NCBI GenBank assembly: GCA_022788345.1
Contig: JALFTM010000189.1
Coordinates: 1-40,903, forward strand
Length of the DNA: 40,903 nt
Origin: Bacteroidales bacterium
GTDB lineage: Bacteria > Bacteroidota > Bacteroidia > Bacteroidales > Bacteroidaceae
Direction: 5' to 3'
Position numbers and translations under genes: made by a program. The notes beneath the pieces are model-generated. The model was not told the DNA's origin. It searched no databases and saw only the letters and a list, made by a program, of their open reading frames with translations. Of the stretch, positions 27,871 through 37,322 are shown piece after piece (within the stretch, counting starts at the first letter, position 1; each line of letters opens with the position of its first letter).

Positions 27871-28881
27871 ATGAAAACCTCTCAGTCAAACTCTCAAGGG
27901 AATGTTCCTCCCATCCCTGTTGTGCCTACTTACAACGATGAACAAGGCAATCCTCTTCCCATTCAATCCCCAAAGAAGTCACCTTGGAAACGTTTCTTGT
28001 TGATATTCTTGTTTCTTGTGGCTTTATTAGGAGTTGGCGGTTATATAGCCTATACTTATCTTCAAGAGACAAGGGCTGAAGAACAGGCTTTCCAAAATCT
28101 TGAAGGTAGTTATGTCATCCAAAGCTATGAGGACTACTTAACAAACTTTCCCAAGGGGAAGCATGTCCAAGAAGTTCAGCAACGTTTGGGACGCTTGAAG
28201 CAAATGCAAAGTGCTTGGTCGCAGATTTTATATTCAACAAATCCTCAAGACTTTGTCGCTTTCAAAAGTCGCTTTCGTGATAACCATTATGATGTTCTTT
28301 GTGACACAAAGATTGACTCTTTAGATTGGACGAATGCCTTAACTGCAAACACGCCAGAGTCCTACCAATTCTATATGTCAAATCATCCCAACGGCCGCTA
28401 TCGTCAGCAAGCTCAAAATGCCTTGCAACAAACGGAACAGAGTGCTATCTCTGACGATGTGGAGATAGCTATTCATGAGCGCTTAGCGTTATTTTATGAC
28501 GCATTCGGCAGGAATGAAGGTCTGACTATGTGTCGTTACATCGTTCCTGTGATGGATAATTTCTTAGGGAAACGACAAGCTACAAAAAGCGATGTTCTTG
28601 GCATAGTAGAACGTATGTTCACACCCGCTATTGAAAGTTGTAATTTTAGCTTTGGAGATGATCTTAAGATAGAGCGTTTAACTGGCGACAATCAGTCAAA
28701 AGGTTATAAAGTCACTATGTCTGTGGACCAGCAGATAGAACGTAACGATCCGGGTAAAACTTTTGGTTCTTATGTTGCAGAGATACATTTTAGTGATCAG
28801 CTTATGATTACGTCTGTGCAGATGCGTGAGATTTCAAGTAAGAAATCAACGACTTCCCATAGCGACAATTATTTTGATTAA
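27871..28881 (+). CDS. Hypothetical single-TM protein with three short degenerate repeats and an uncharacterised C-terminal domain
   Basis: Pro-rich N-terminus, TM helix WKRFLLIFLFLVALLGVGGYIAYTYL, three aligned repeat segments (see findings). Confidence 0.8.
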   Translation: MKTSQSNSQGNVPPIPVVPTYNDEQGNPLPIQSPKKSPWKRFLLIFLFLVALLGVGGYIAYTYLQETRAEEQAFQNLEGSYVIQSYEDYLTNFPKGKHVQEVQQRLGRLKQMQSAWSQILYSTNPQDFVAFKSRFRDNHYDVLCDTKIDSLDWTNALTANTPESYQFYMSNHPNGRYRQQAQNALQQTEQSAISDDVEIAIHERLALFYDAFGRNEGLTMCRYIVPVMDNFLGKRQATKSDVLGIVERMFTPAIESCNFSFGDDLKIERLTGDNQSKGYKVTMSVDQQIERNDPGKTFGSYVAEIHFSDQLMITSVQMREISSKKSTTSHSDNYFD

Positions 28882-28899
28882 AATATAAAGCACATTATT

Positions 28900-29361
28900 A
28901 TGAGTAAATTAGTTATTTCTTCATACGAAGATTTTGCCCAATATGAGGGTAAGGAGCTGGGCATCTCCGAATGGTTGGAGGTTCCTCAAGATCGCATCAA
29001 TCTTTTTGCTGATGCCACGCTTGATCATCAATGGATCCATGTAGATGAAGCGCGCGCTAAAGAAGGTCCTTTTGGGCAGACCATCGCTCATGGCTATTTG
29101 ACACTCTCTTTGTTGCCTTATCTTTGGGAGAATATCATAGAGGTGAACAATCTCAAAATGATGGTCAATTATGGCATGGACAAAATGAAGTTCGGCCAAG
29201 CTGTGCTTTCAGGACAACGTGTACGTTTAGTAGCAAATCTACATAGCATTGCAAATCTTCGTGGTATCTGCCGCGTAGAAATCAAGTTCCGTATTGAGAT
29301 AGAAGGTGAAAAGAAGCCTGCTATAGATGGTATTGCCACATTCTTGTATTACTTCAACTAA
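28900..29361 (+). CDS. MaoC-like (R)-hydratase family protein
   Basis: WLEVPQDRINLFADATLDHQWIHVDEARAKEGPFGQTIAHGYLTLSLLPYL, typical hot-dog hydratase motif. Confidence 0.9.
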   Translation: MSKLVISSYEDFAQYEGKELGISEWLEVPQDRINLFADATLDHQWIHVDEARAKEGPFGQTIAHGYLTLSLLPYLWENIIEVNNLKMMVNYGMDKMKFGQAVLSGQRVRLVANLHSIANLRGICRVEIKFRIEIEGEKKPAIDGIATFLYYFN

Positions 29362-29366
29362 AAGTC

Positions 29367-29981
29367 TTGACAAACATTATAGATACATACAAGACAGTTA
29401 TCTCTTTAGGCAAAGGCGAGTATTCCGAAAAGCGGAGCAAATTCCTCGCCTTTGCCTTTCATGTTGAAACAGAAGAAGAAGTTAAGGCTTTCGTGCAAGA
29501 ATATCGCAAGAAGTATTTCGATGCTCGGCATGTTTGCTATGCTTATATATTAGACCCTGATGCTGGCCGCACCAGAGCTAATGACGATGGTGAGCCTTCT
29601 GGCTCTGCTGGACGACCTATCTTGGGGCAAATACGTTCTGCAGAATTGACCAATACGCTTGTGATTGTGGTGCGTTATTATGGTGGAGTTAATTTAGGTA
29701 CTGGGGGATTAGTGGTAGCTTATAAAACAGCTACTGCTTCGGCTTTAGAAGCAGCCGTTATTGAGGAACGAATAGTCTGTGAACACATCTATGTCAAAGC
29801 CCCATACGAGGATGTAGACCCTGTGTTACAGCGTTTGAAAGCCATGCAAGCCGAAGTGATAACCCGCGATTATGATGCCACACACACCACACTCACCATC
29901 TCTGTCAAACAAAGCCAAAAGTTGCTTTTAATGGAGCAACTGCGTAAAATATATACCATTGAGGTCCTTGAAGAGTTGTAG
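29367..29981 (+). CDS. YigZ/IMPACT family protein
   Basis: KRSKFLAFAFHV, DARHVCYAYILD, ANDDGEPSGSAGRPILGQI, VVVRYYGGVNLGTGGLV. Confidence 0.93.
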   Translation: MTNIIDTYKTVISLGKGEYSEKRSKFLAFAFHVETEEEVKAFVQEYRKKYFDARHVCYAYILDPDAGRTRANDDGEPSGSAGRPILGQIRSAELTNTLVIVVRYYGGVNLGTGGLVVAYKTATASALEAAVIEERIVCEHIYVKAPYEDVDPVLQRLKAMQAEVITRDYDATHTTLTISVKQSQKLLLMEQLRKIYTIEVLEEL

Positions 29982-29984
29982 ATT

Positions 29985-30530
29985 ATGGAATATAAGGTAT
30001 GCACTTTGTCGCCAACGCACAACTATTTCTCGCAGGCTTGCACACTTTACATAGAAGCTTTTCCTAAAGAGGAGAGGAGAGAACTTGAAGAATGGAGAAA
30101 CTTGTTTATAGAAGAACCTAATTTTAGAGGATTAGCAATCACTTTAGAAGGGGAATTTGCAGGTTTTATCACCTACTGGGAAATTGAAAACTTCTTCTAC
30201 ATAGAACATCTTGCTATCATGAAACACCAACGCAGTAGGGGCTTAGGTCGCCTGCTGATAGGGTCTCTATTAGAAAAAGCAAAGAACACTGATTGCCCCA
30301 TTATTTTAGAGGCAGAACATCCCATATCTCCTAATGCTGTGCGCCGACTTCATTTTTACGAGCAGTTGGGAATATATCCTATTGACTACGCATATCTTCA
30401 GCCTCCGTATCGCTCAACCGATGTTTCTTTCCCACTTTTACTTTTGACGCAACAACCAAACGTTGTCTCGCAACATACGGAAGAATATGTAAATGCAATT
30501 TATAGAAAAGTTTATAAATACCCCTCTTGA
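29985..30530 (+). CDS. GNAT family N-acetyltransferase
   Basis: YIEHLAIMKHQRSRGLGRLLIGSLLEKAK, EAEHPISPNAVRRLHFYEQLGI. Confidence 0.88.
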   Translation: MEYKVCTLSPTHNYFSQACTLYIEAFPKEERRELEEWRNLFIEEPNFRGLAITLEGEFAGFITYWEIENFFYIEHLAIMKHQRSRGLGRLLIGSLLEKAKNTDCPIILEAEHPISPNAVRRLHFYEQLGIYPIDYAYLQPPYRSTDVSFPLLLLTQQPNVVSQHTEEYVNAIYRKVYKYPS

Positions 30531-30532
30531 CT

Positions 30533-30573
30533 TTAGGCTCTGTGGTGGTCAATGACTACCACAGAGCCTAAAT
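30533..30573. terminator. Bidirectional terminator between convergent GNAT and AddB-like genes
   Basis: 19 bp stem with one G-U pair: tttaggctctgtggtggtc (30533-30551) / gactaccacagagcctaaa (30555-30573), 3 nt loop aat. Confidence 0.75.
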
Positions 30574-30627
30574 TTATAACTTCGTGCTACCCTCTCTTGA
30601 AAGAAATAAGGTTGCCTATGTTTTATG

Positions 30628-33327
30628 CTAAGCTTGATAGCAGAAATTATAGAAATTGCAATGCTGACAGACGTCGTCTTTTTCTGGTGGTAAGAATTGG
30701 AGGCGCTGTCCATCTTTCTCCGTCGCAAAGAGTTCTTCCAAGAGTTCTTTAAGCTCATCCTCAAATTCGTCCAAGAAAGAATTTGCTGTATAGCACTTAC
30801 TGGACTGATACGTTAAATAGGGAGTATAGTCGTCTTTATACGCCCGATTTGTGAAGAATAAAGCTGGAGCATACTGATGAGCAGGCTCTTTTTTGTATAG
30901 GGAAAGACAATAGAGAAGGGTTTGAAAAGCATAATGAGGACGTTTCTCTTTCTTCTCGAAAAGATCGTCTAAGATTTTGATTTCTTGCTTATTAGGGTCT
31001 CCTCCCGTCTTGTAATCGAAAACGCGGTAAATGTCTGTACCATCTTTGGGATGTCGAACGATGTCTAAGCGGTCAATGATGCCACCGATACTCACACGTT
31101 GTTCCCCATCTTTATAAGGGAACGAGAAGTCTGTATAGATTTCTTGTTCCAATCCCTTAATGGTAAAGGGAGCTTGGTCATGATCATACCGAACGAGATT
31201 GAGGAGGAAGAACTGGACGATACTGTCGATGAGTGCATTGCGTTGCACGGTGTTATCCGCCTCTTCATAGGCTCGGAGGATGTACTTATTAAATAAAGCT
31301 GTGCCACCCTTTTGAAGAAAAGGTGCAAGAGCTTCTGGAGTGACTACTCCTTCTACCGTGCATTTGTCTTGATAAAGCAACTCGGCAGCTTTGTGAAAGA
31401 GAGAGCCAATTTGATTGGCTTGGAAATCCTCTGGAGCAGGCGGTGGAGTTTCGAGGCGGAGCACACGGCTATAATAGAACTGGAGCTGACAGTTGATGTA
31501 GCTATTGAGTGCCGTAGGGGAAAGATGCTTTAGACGATCAACCAAGTCAAGAGGCTTGTTAATGGCCTTAGGCCTACATGTAGCTGTTTTCTGTTTACTA
31601 TTGAGCACAAGGTGATGCACAACATGTGGCGACTCCACTAAAATTTGAGTCATAAAGCGTGAACGTTCTCCTTTCTCGTCACCAGTAGTTGCATTGTTAT
31701 AAGACAAACGGAGGTGTGTAGCTCTCTGGAGGAGCCGATAGAAATAGTAGGCAAAAACAGCTGTTTTCTTTTCGTAGGTTGTCAATCCAAATTCTCTACG
31801 AATAAAATAGGGGATAAAAGAAGCGTTGCTGGCTTTTTTAGGCAGAGTTCCTTCATTGACTGAAAGTAAGAGTATGCGATCAAAATCTAAGTTACGGGTT
31901 TCAAGGACTCCCATTATTTGTAGTCCCATGGCAGGTTCTCCATGGAAAGGAATGGAAGTTTGACGCACGAGTTGGCGTAGTAAGCGACGTATTGTAGTAG
32001 CTGTAGAGGAATTGAACAAGCCTTTGCGCAAAATCTCAAGAAGGTGATTGACTAAAAGATAAGTTTGATAGTAAGCTTCATTATAGAGCTCGTTCCAAAT
32101 ACTATCTTTCCTATCTTCAGAATTTAAGCTTTGCGCATCCCTCTCTTTAATGCCTGCAACCTTGATTTCTGCACTTAGGCTCTCTAAAAGCTGCATCAAG
32201 GAGTCTGTTGGTTGTTTCTCCTGTTCTCTGAAAAATTTTTCGACCAAACTATAAGCTGGAGTTTGCATCAATGGAAAACCTTTGGTTACGTTGATGGTCG
32301 AAACATTCTTTGGTAAGTTATGAAGCACAGGAAGTATTTGATTTTCGTCACAAACAACGATGGCTGTGCGTTTAGGGTCTTCTGTTAGATTTTGTTCAAT
32401 CCAAGGTGCAATGGCTGCAGCCTGTACGTTATTGGAGGCTGCGGCTACAAACTCAATATGTTTGGGCGTACTAAAATTAGCGAAGTGTTCTTCGTCTAAA
32501 GCATTGGGAAAAAGTAGGAGATTTTCCCGTACAAAACGCCCTGCTTCCATATTGGGATGCTCCTTGGTGTAATAAGTGTCATAATCCCAGTAAAATATGG
32601 CACATTCTCGCTTTTTCAAGAAAGTAAATAATTCTTTCTCTACTTTGTCTAAGACATTGAAACCTACAAATACATAAAGTGTATTGTTGGCTTCAAAGCT
32701 CATCCTTTCGTGTTTCAAAGTCTCGATCACTTGTCGATAAAGCGCACCCTCATAGGCAAGACCTTCTGCTTGCAATTCTGTGTTTAAGCGTTTATAGATA
32801 TTCGCTAATTGATTCCACAATAGGCGAAAGCGTTCCTTTATCTTAGAAGAAGAATCTTCAGAAAAACTTTTGAAGAAGTGTTGTAATACTCCGATTTGTT
32901 CCTCCGTCAAGAAATTGCCAAAGTCGATATTCTGATAGTCAGAAACATTGGTGAAGATACGTTGTGCATCGACCATATTTTTGTCGATGTCTTCAAAATC
33001 GGAAAGAATCATCTCGCCCCACCCATAGAAAAAGTCGAGTGTGACGTCTTCAGTTTTTTCTTCTTCAATCAGGTCCAAGTAGATATTGTATATCCGACAA
33101 ACAGCCTCTATACTGTCGATAGGATTTAGAGGAGAAAGAGAGCGGAAGAGCTCACTAATGGTTTGATAAGTAGGTGCCCAAACAGGAGTGTCATCACTAA
33201 CTAAATAGTCGTTGAAGAATAGGCTGGCACGCTTGTTCGGAAAAATGATTTTGAGCCGTGAGAGATTGTTGCCATACTTTTCACGTAAATCATTAGCCAC
33301 TAATTGTAGGAAAGGGATCTTCATCAA
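30628..33327 (-). CDS. AddB-like PD-(D/E)XK nuclease with predicted Fe-S cysteine cluster
   Basis: C-terminal nuclease motif YRVFDYKTGGDPNKQ; cysteines NSYINCQLQFYYSRVLRL plus VCQHCNFYNFC (Cx2Cx5C); next to an AddA-like gene. Confidence 0.88.
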   Translation of the reverse strand: MMKIPFLQLVANDLREKYGNNLSRLKIIFPNKRASLFFNDYLVSDDTPVWAPTYQTISELFRSLSPLNPIDSIEAVCRIYNIYLDLIEEEKTEDVTLDFFYGWGEMILSDFEDIDKNMVDAQRIFTNVSDYQNIDFGNFLTEEQIGVLQHFFKSFSEDSSSKIKERFRLLWNQLANIYKRLNTELQAEGLAYEGALYRQVIETLKHERMSFEANNTLYVFVGFNVLDKVEKELFTFLKKRECAIFYWDYDTYYTKEHPNMEAGRFVRENLLLFPNALDEEHFANFSTPKHIEFVAAASNNVQAAAIAPWIEQNLTEDPKRTAIVVCDENQILPVLHNLPKNVSTINVTKGFPLMQTPAYSLVEKFFREQEKQPTDSLMQLLESLSAEIKVAGIKERDAQSLNSEDRKDSIWNELYNEAYYQTYLLVNHLLEILRKGLFNSSTATTIRRLLRQLVRQTSIPFHGEPAMGLQIMGVLETRNLDFDRILLLSVNEGTLPKKASNASFIPYFIRREFGLTTYEKKTAVFAYYFYRLLQRATHLRLSYNNATTGDEKGERSRFMTQILVESPHVVHHLVLNSKQKTATCRPKAINKPLDLVDRLKHLSPTALNSYINCQLQFYYSRVLRLETPPPAPEDFQANQIGSLFHKAAELLYQDKCTVEGVVTPEALAPFLQKGGTALFNKYILRAYEEADNTVQRNALIDSIVQFFLLNLVRYDHDQAPFTIKGLEQEIYTDFSFPYKDGEQRVSIGGIIDRLDIVRHPKDGTDIYRVFDYKTGGDPNKQEIKILDDLFEKKEKRPHYAFQTLLYCLSLYKKEPAHQYAPALFFTNRAYKDDYTPYLTYQSSKCYTANSFLDEFEDELKELLEELFATEKDGQRLQFLPPEKDDVCQHCNFYNFCYQA

Positions 33328-33336
33328 AGGAGATGT

Positions 33337-36300
33337 TTATGCTTGAACGGTTTCTATTTCATCTGAAAACACATACCAAATATAGCCTGAGACATTCTTG
33401 TGCCCCATGCTTTCTAAAAGACGTACGTATTGTAGGATTTGGTCATAATACTTTGGATGTGGCTTGCCAAACTTATAATCAACAACGATGGTGCTATCTG
33501 TTTTTGTCATGACACGGTCGGGGCGCAATTGCTTGACTTCTCCTGTTGCGGTACGTGTAAGAATAGTACATTCATTGAAGAGTTGCCAAGAACCATCGAA
33601 CCATTCCTGTACGGCAGGAAAACGCAGATATTCTTCTACTTGAGCACGTAATTCATCGGCTTCAACATTAGAAGAGAAGAGTCCTTTACGATTCATGTTT
33701 TCAATGACGCCACGCACATCGTCTATTGTTTGTATATGTGAGAAAATTTCATGCAAAAGATTGCCCTTCAAGAGATATTCATTTCTCTCAGGCACAAGTG
33801 CTTCTTCATTACGCAGATAGGTCTGCGAGTCGTTCGACTGCTTAAAATCAAAATGTGTATTGTGTACTTCCAGTTCAATATACTCAGTGTTGGGAACAAT
33901 CTTCAATGGATTACTACTCACTTGTCGCTCATTTGAAGTGTTGAGTATGGGCGTAGGAGTTCCTCTCTCCAAAATGTAAGGCTCATGTTCAATTGTATCA
34001 ATAGGATTGCATTGCATATCCACCCTCTGCGCATAATTGAGTAAAACATCGGAAAGCATCTGTGCTGGATCTTCATTCTTCTTCGATGATGTTTGTGTCA
34101 CCTTACTCCAGATGTAAAGATGAGTACGTGGGCGTGTAAAAGCCACATAAGCGGTGTTGAGATTTTCGGCAAACATCTCGAAACACTCTTCTTTATAATC
34201 CTCTTCAAAGTGAGTACCTTTAATTTTAGATAGCTGAATGTTGATAGGTAAAATTGTAACATGTTCGTCGCTTTTGCCATCGTTGGAAGTCTTATGTGTC
34301 CAATGGATAATTTCATGTCTCCTATCTTCTAATTCCCACTCGGCAAAAGGAAGAAATACAGCAGGAAAAGCCAAACCTTTGGATTTGTGCACTGTGGTCA
34401 CTTGCACGCCATCATAGTCAGCTACAGGAAGAGTTTTCTCACATAGTGTATCTTCCCAATGTTCAAGGAAAGTGGCGATATTGGAGGCATTTTCGTTCAA
34501 AAATTTGAGTACACAGTCAAGGAAGAAGAAGACATAGGGAGCTTGTCCTTCCATTTTGTCCAAATCCAAAATATCTATGAGCGATTCGCAGAGTTCAAAG
34601 AGAGGCAATTTGCGCAGTGTTTCACGCTCTTGTCGAAAGCGCAATGGCAAAGCACTTTCTACATCTTGCATCATATCGATGAGTTCATTGTTAGACCTGC
34701 CGATGTGTTGTTGATATTCTTTGGCCAAAAACACCAAAGAAGTCATACGTTTGAGTTTGCCTTCAGCTTTCTTCTCAGCGGTGTATTGGAAGTTAAGCGT
34801 TTGCAAGGCATTAACCAGCATTTGCACTGCGGGTGAAGCATCCAAACGAAATGCCAATGGTGAAACAAGAGGAATTTCGGGAAAAGTCTTTTGGAAGTAT
34901 TGTATAATGAGCGGTGTTTCTTTATTTCTGCGCACCAATATCGCCATGTCTCTATAAGACACACCTTGAGCATTGAGTCGACGCATCTCTGTTGCCATAT
35001 CGTCCAAAACCCTACAACGCACAGCTTCAGCGTCCTCTTCTTTGGATTTTTTATGCAGATAAAGACGCACATAGCCTTCACCCTTGGAAGGAACAGCTTT
35101 TTGTGCTACATGTTGATAGACTTTCTCCAGAGAAAACTGACTCTTATTGAAGGCTTCCAAATAAGTGGCGGCACTGACAAATAGTTCGTTGTTAAATGCC
35201 ACAATGGCGCGTCCACTGCGATGGTTTTGCTCCAAGGTTTGTTCATCAACTCGTAGGAAAGAGGCTTCTTCTTTGATATTGCCCAAAATTTTCCAGTCTC
35301 CATTGCGCCATCGATAGATGCTTTGCTTAATATCGCCGACTACCATATTCTTATGGCCTGCAGAGATGTTCTCTAAAAGCAAAGTCTTGAAGTTTTGCCA
35401 TTGCAGGCGTGAGGTATCTTGAAATTCGTCAATCATCACGTGATTGAAGCGAGTGCCTGACCGCTCAAAGACAAAATCCGCATCGGCCTTTATCAGTTGT
35501 GCAAAGAGCTGTGGGGTATTTTTGAGCAAGAAAAGGTTCTCTTCCTCATTGAGTACGCTCATCTCTTTGTTCACAGCTTCCAAAAGACGCAGAGGAGCTA
35601 TTTTATCGAGTAGAATGCTACATTCACGGAGTATTGGAAGATATGAGTTGGCATGTGCAAGAATGCTTCGCAACTCTTCTGCTTCTGTTCCGTAGAGTCC
35701 CTTTTTCTTCTCTGGGCTTTTTAACCAAGCATCCGCATTCTCTGTCTTTTTGAGTAAGCTTGCGCTCATAGGTTTTAGATCGCCTTCATGGACTCTTGCA
35801 ATGAAGCTATGCACATACTTTTCATTACTAATTGGGATGCCGTAGTTTTCCATCTGTTCGGATAGATGCTCCAAGGTGGAGAATAAGCCGTCTGTCAATT
35901 CGCTTTGTCGGTGATACAAACGTTGTTCGTAATCGTCCAAATGTGACATCTCTTCTGTTACAGCATCGCTGTGTTCGAGAAACTCCTCGGCCAAAAGCTT
36001 ATAAGCAAATTCTTGCAGTTCCTTACGAAAATCCCAGTTTTTGTCCTCACTAAACTTCTTCTCCACATAACGCAGAATATGTTTCAAATCCTGCGAGTTG
36101 TTTTGTGCTTTAATGATAAGTCGGTCAATGGCACGTTTGATAATTTCTTTATCGTTCAGCTCAAGACGGAACGTGGACGATAGTCCCAACTCGTGGGCCA
36201 AATCGGTGAGCAAACTTTGGAAGAATGAGTCGATGGTTTCTATGCGGAAAGCATCGAAATCGTGCAGAATGTCGGAAAGCGCTAAGCGAGCACGTTCTTG

Positions 36301-36588
36301 TAGCTCAAGATCGGAACAGCGAATGTTTTGCTGAGCAAGCAACTCCTTCACTTTTATGAAAAAACTATCTTCACGAAATAGCGCATTATATCCCATGTCA
36401 TAGAGATATTCCATAATGCGCTCTTTCATTTCTGCTGTAGCCTTATTTGTAAACGTGACGGCCAAAATGTGTCGAAAAACCGCACGATTGCCTTGAAGTA
36501 GCAAGGCAATGTATTCCGCAGCAAGTGTATAGGTCTTACCCGAACCTGCTGAAGCCGTATAAACTGTTAGCGTTCCTTTTTCTGGCAT
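33337..36588 (-). CDS. UvrD-type helicase with C-terminal nuclease domain (AddA/RecB-like)
   Basis: Walker A YTASAGSGKTYTLAAEYIALL, LAVTFTNKATAEMKERI, MIDEFQDTSRLQWQNF, GDIKQSIYRWRNGD, TVHKSKGLAFPAVF, AFTRPRTHLYI; C-terminal VVDYKFGKPHPKYYDQILQY. Confidence 0.93.
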   Translation of the reverse strand: MPEKGTLTVYTASAGSGKTYTLAAEYIALLLQGNRAVFRHILAVTFTNKATAEMKERIMEYLYDMGYNALFREDSFFIKVKELLAQQNIRCSDLELQERARLALSDILHDFDAFRIETIDSFFQSLLTDLAHELGLSSTFRLELNDKEIIKRAIDRLIIKAQNNSQDLKHILRYVEKKFSEDKNWDFRKELQEFAYKLLAEEFLEHSDAVTEEMSHLDDYEQRLYHRQSELTDGLFSTLEHLSEQMENYGIPISNEKYVHSFIARVHEGDLKPMSASLLKKTENADAWLKSPEKKKGLYGTEAEELRSILAHANSYLPILRECSILLDKIAPLRLLEAVNKEMSVLNEEENLFLLKNTPQLFAQLIKADADFVFERSGTRFNHVMIDEFQDTSRLQWQNFKTLLLENISAGHKNMVVGDIKQSIYRWRNGDWKILGNIKEEASFLRVDEQTLEQNHRSGRAIVAFNNELFVSAATYLEAFNKSQFSLEKVYQHVAQKAVPSKGEGYVRLYLHKKSKEEDAEAVRCRVLDDMATEMRRLNAQGVSYRDMAILVRRNKETPLIIQYFQKTFPEIPLVSPLAFRLDASPAVQMLVNALQTLNFQYTAEKKAEGKLKRMTSLVFLAKEYQQHIGRSNNELIDMMQDVESALPLRFRQERETLRKLPLFELCESLIDILDLDKMEGQAPYVFFFLDCVLKFLNENASNIATFLEHWEDTLCEKTLPVADYDGVQVTTVHKSKGLAFPAVFLPFAEWELEDRRHEIIHWTHKTSNDGKSDEHVTILPINIQLSKIKGTHFEEDYKEECFEMFAENLNTAYVAFTRPRTHLYIWSKVTQTSSKKNEDPAQMLSDVLLNYAQRVDMQCNPIDTIEHEPYILERGTPTPILNTSNERQVSSNPLKIVPNTEYIELEVHNTHFDFKQSNDSQTYLRNEEALVPERNEYLLKGNLLHEIFSHIQTIDDVRGVIENMNRKGLFSSNVEADELRAQVEEYLRFPAVQEWFDGSWQLFNECTILTRTATGEVKQLRPDRVMTKTDSTIVVDYKFGKPHPKYYDQILQYVRLLESMGHKNVSGYIWYVFSDEIETVQA

Positions 36589-36686
36589 GGTAGAAAGTAT
36601 AGGAGGAGAGAAAAGTCAATTGAGAGCGGAAGAAAACTTGACAGGCAGCATAGAAAATCTTTATGCCTTACGCAAGAAGAAAAAAT

Positions 36687-36722
36687 TTCTACCGCAAGCC
36701 GTAGAATTTGTTTGCGGTAGAA
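36687..36722 (-). terminator. Rho-independent terminator downstream of gmk
   Basis: Perfect 11 bp inverted repeat ttctaccgcaa (36687-36697) / ttgcggtagaa (36712-36722); minus-strand reading is followed by ATTTTTTC. Confidence 0.78.
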
Positions 36723-36748
36723 GGAAAAATTCTAAGCGGAGGAAAAAG

Positions 36749-37309
36749 TTACGCTATAAAGTCTTTCACCTTTTTGAGAGCCTCTATTTGTGCCGTTTCG
36801 AGTTGGTCATTTGTGATGATGACATCGAACTTTGGAGCAAAGCTCAGTTCATATTCAGCTCGTGCAATGCGATCGGCAATAACTTCGGGAGCGTCCGTAC
36901 CTCGTGCCTCAAGCCGTTGTTGCAACACTTCAATGGAAGGGGGCTGAATGAAGAGTGAGAGGGCGCGATCGCCATAGATGCGCTTGATGTTTTCTGCTCC
37001 CTCTACATCTACATCGCACACTACGTTGCACCCCTCGGATAGGAGACGATCCACTTCGCTCTTAAGCGTGCCATAGAAGCGACCTGCGTACACCTCGTTA
37101 TACTCCAGAAAGTCGCCTTTTTCTATGCGATGAGAAAATTCTTCAGCGGAAAGAAAATAATACTCTACACCATCGCGTTCCGTCCCTCTTGGGGCACGAC
37201 TCGTGGCAGAGATAGAGAAATGTAGGTTAAGTCCTTGCGCCATCAAATGGTTGATTATCGTGCTTTTACCACTACCACTTGGAGCAGAGAATATGATCAC
37301 TTTGTTCAT
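36749..37309 (-). CDS. gmk: Guanylate kinase
   Basis: IIFSAPSGSGKSTIINHL, SATSRAPRGTERDGVEYYFLSAEEF, FLEYNEVYAGRFYGT. Confidence 0.97.
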   Translation of the reverse strand: MNKVIIFSAPSGSGKSTIINHLMAQGLNLHFSISATSRAPRGTERDGVEYYFLSAEEFSHRIEKGDFLEYNEVYAGRFYGTLKSEVDRLLSEGCNVVCDVDVEGAENIKRIYGDRALSLFIQPPSIEVLQQRLEARGTDAPEVIADRIARAEYELSFAPKFDVIITNDQLETAQIEALKKVKDFIA

Positions 37310-37322
37310 ACTAATTCGTACT

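Noticed and set aside
30628-33327. Cas4-like nuclease implying a CRISPR locus
   Set aside because: The Cas4-like Cys/PD-(D/E)XK pattern is shared with AddB; protein size and the adjacent AddA-like helicase support AddB, and I see no repeat-spacer array.
34459-34836. 125 aa plus-strand ORF antisense to the AddA-like helicase
   Set aside because: Shadow ORF; the minus strand carries recognisable helicase motifs throughout.
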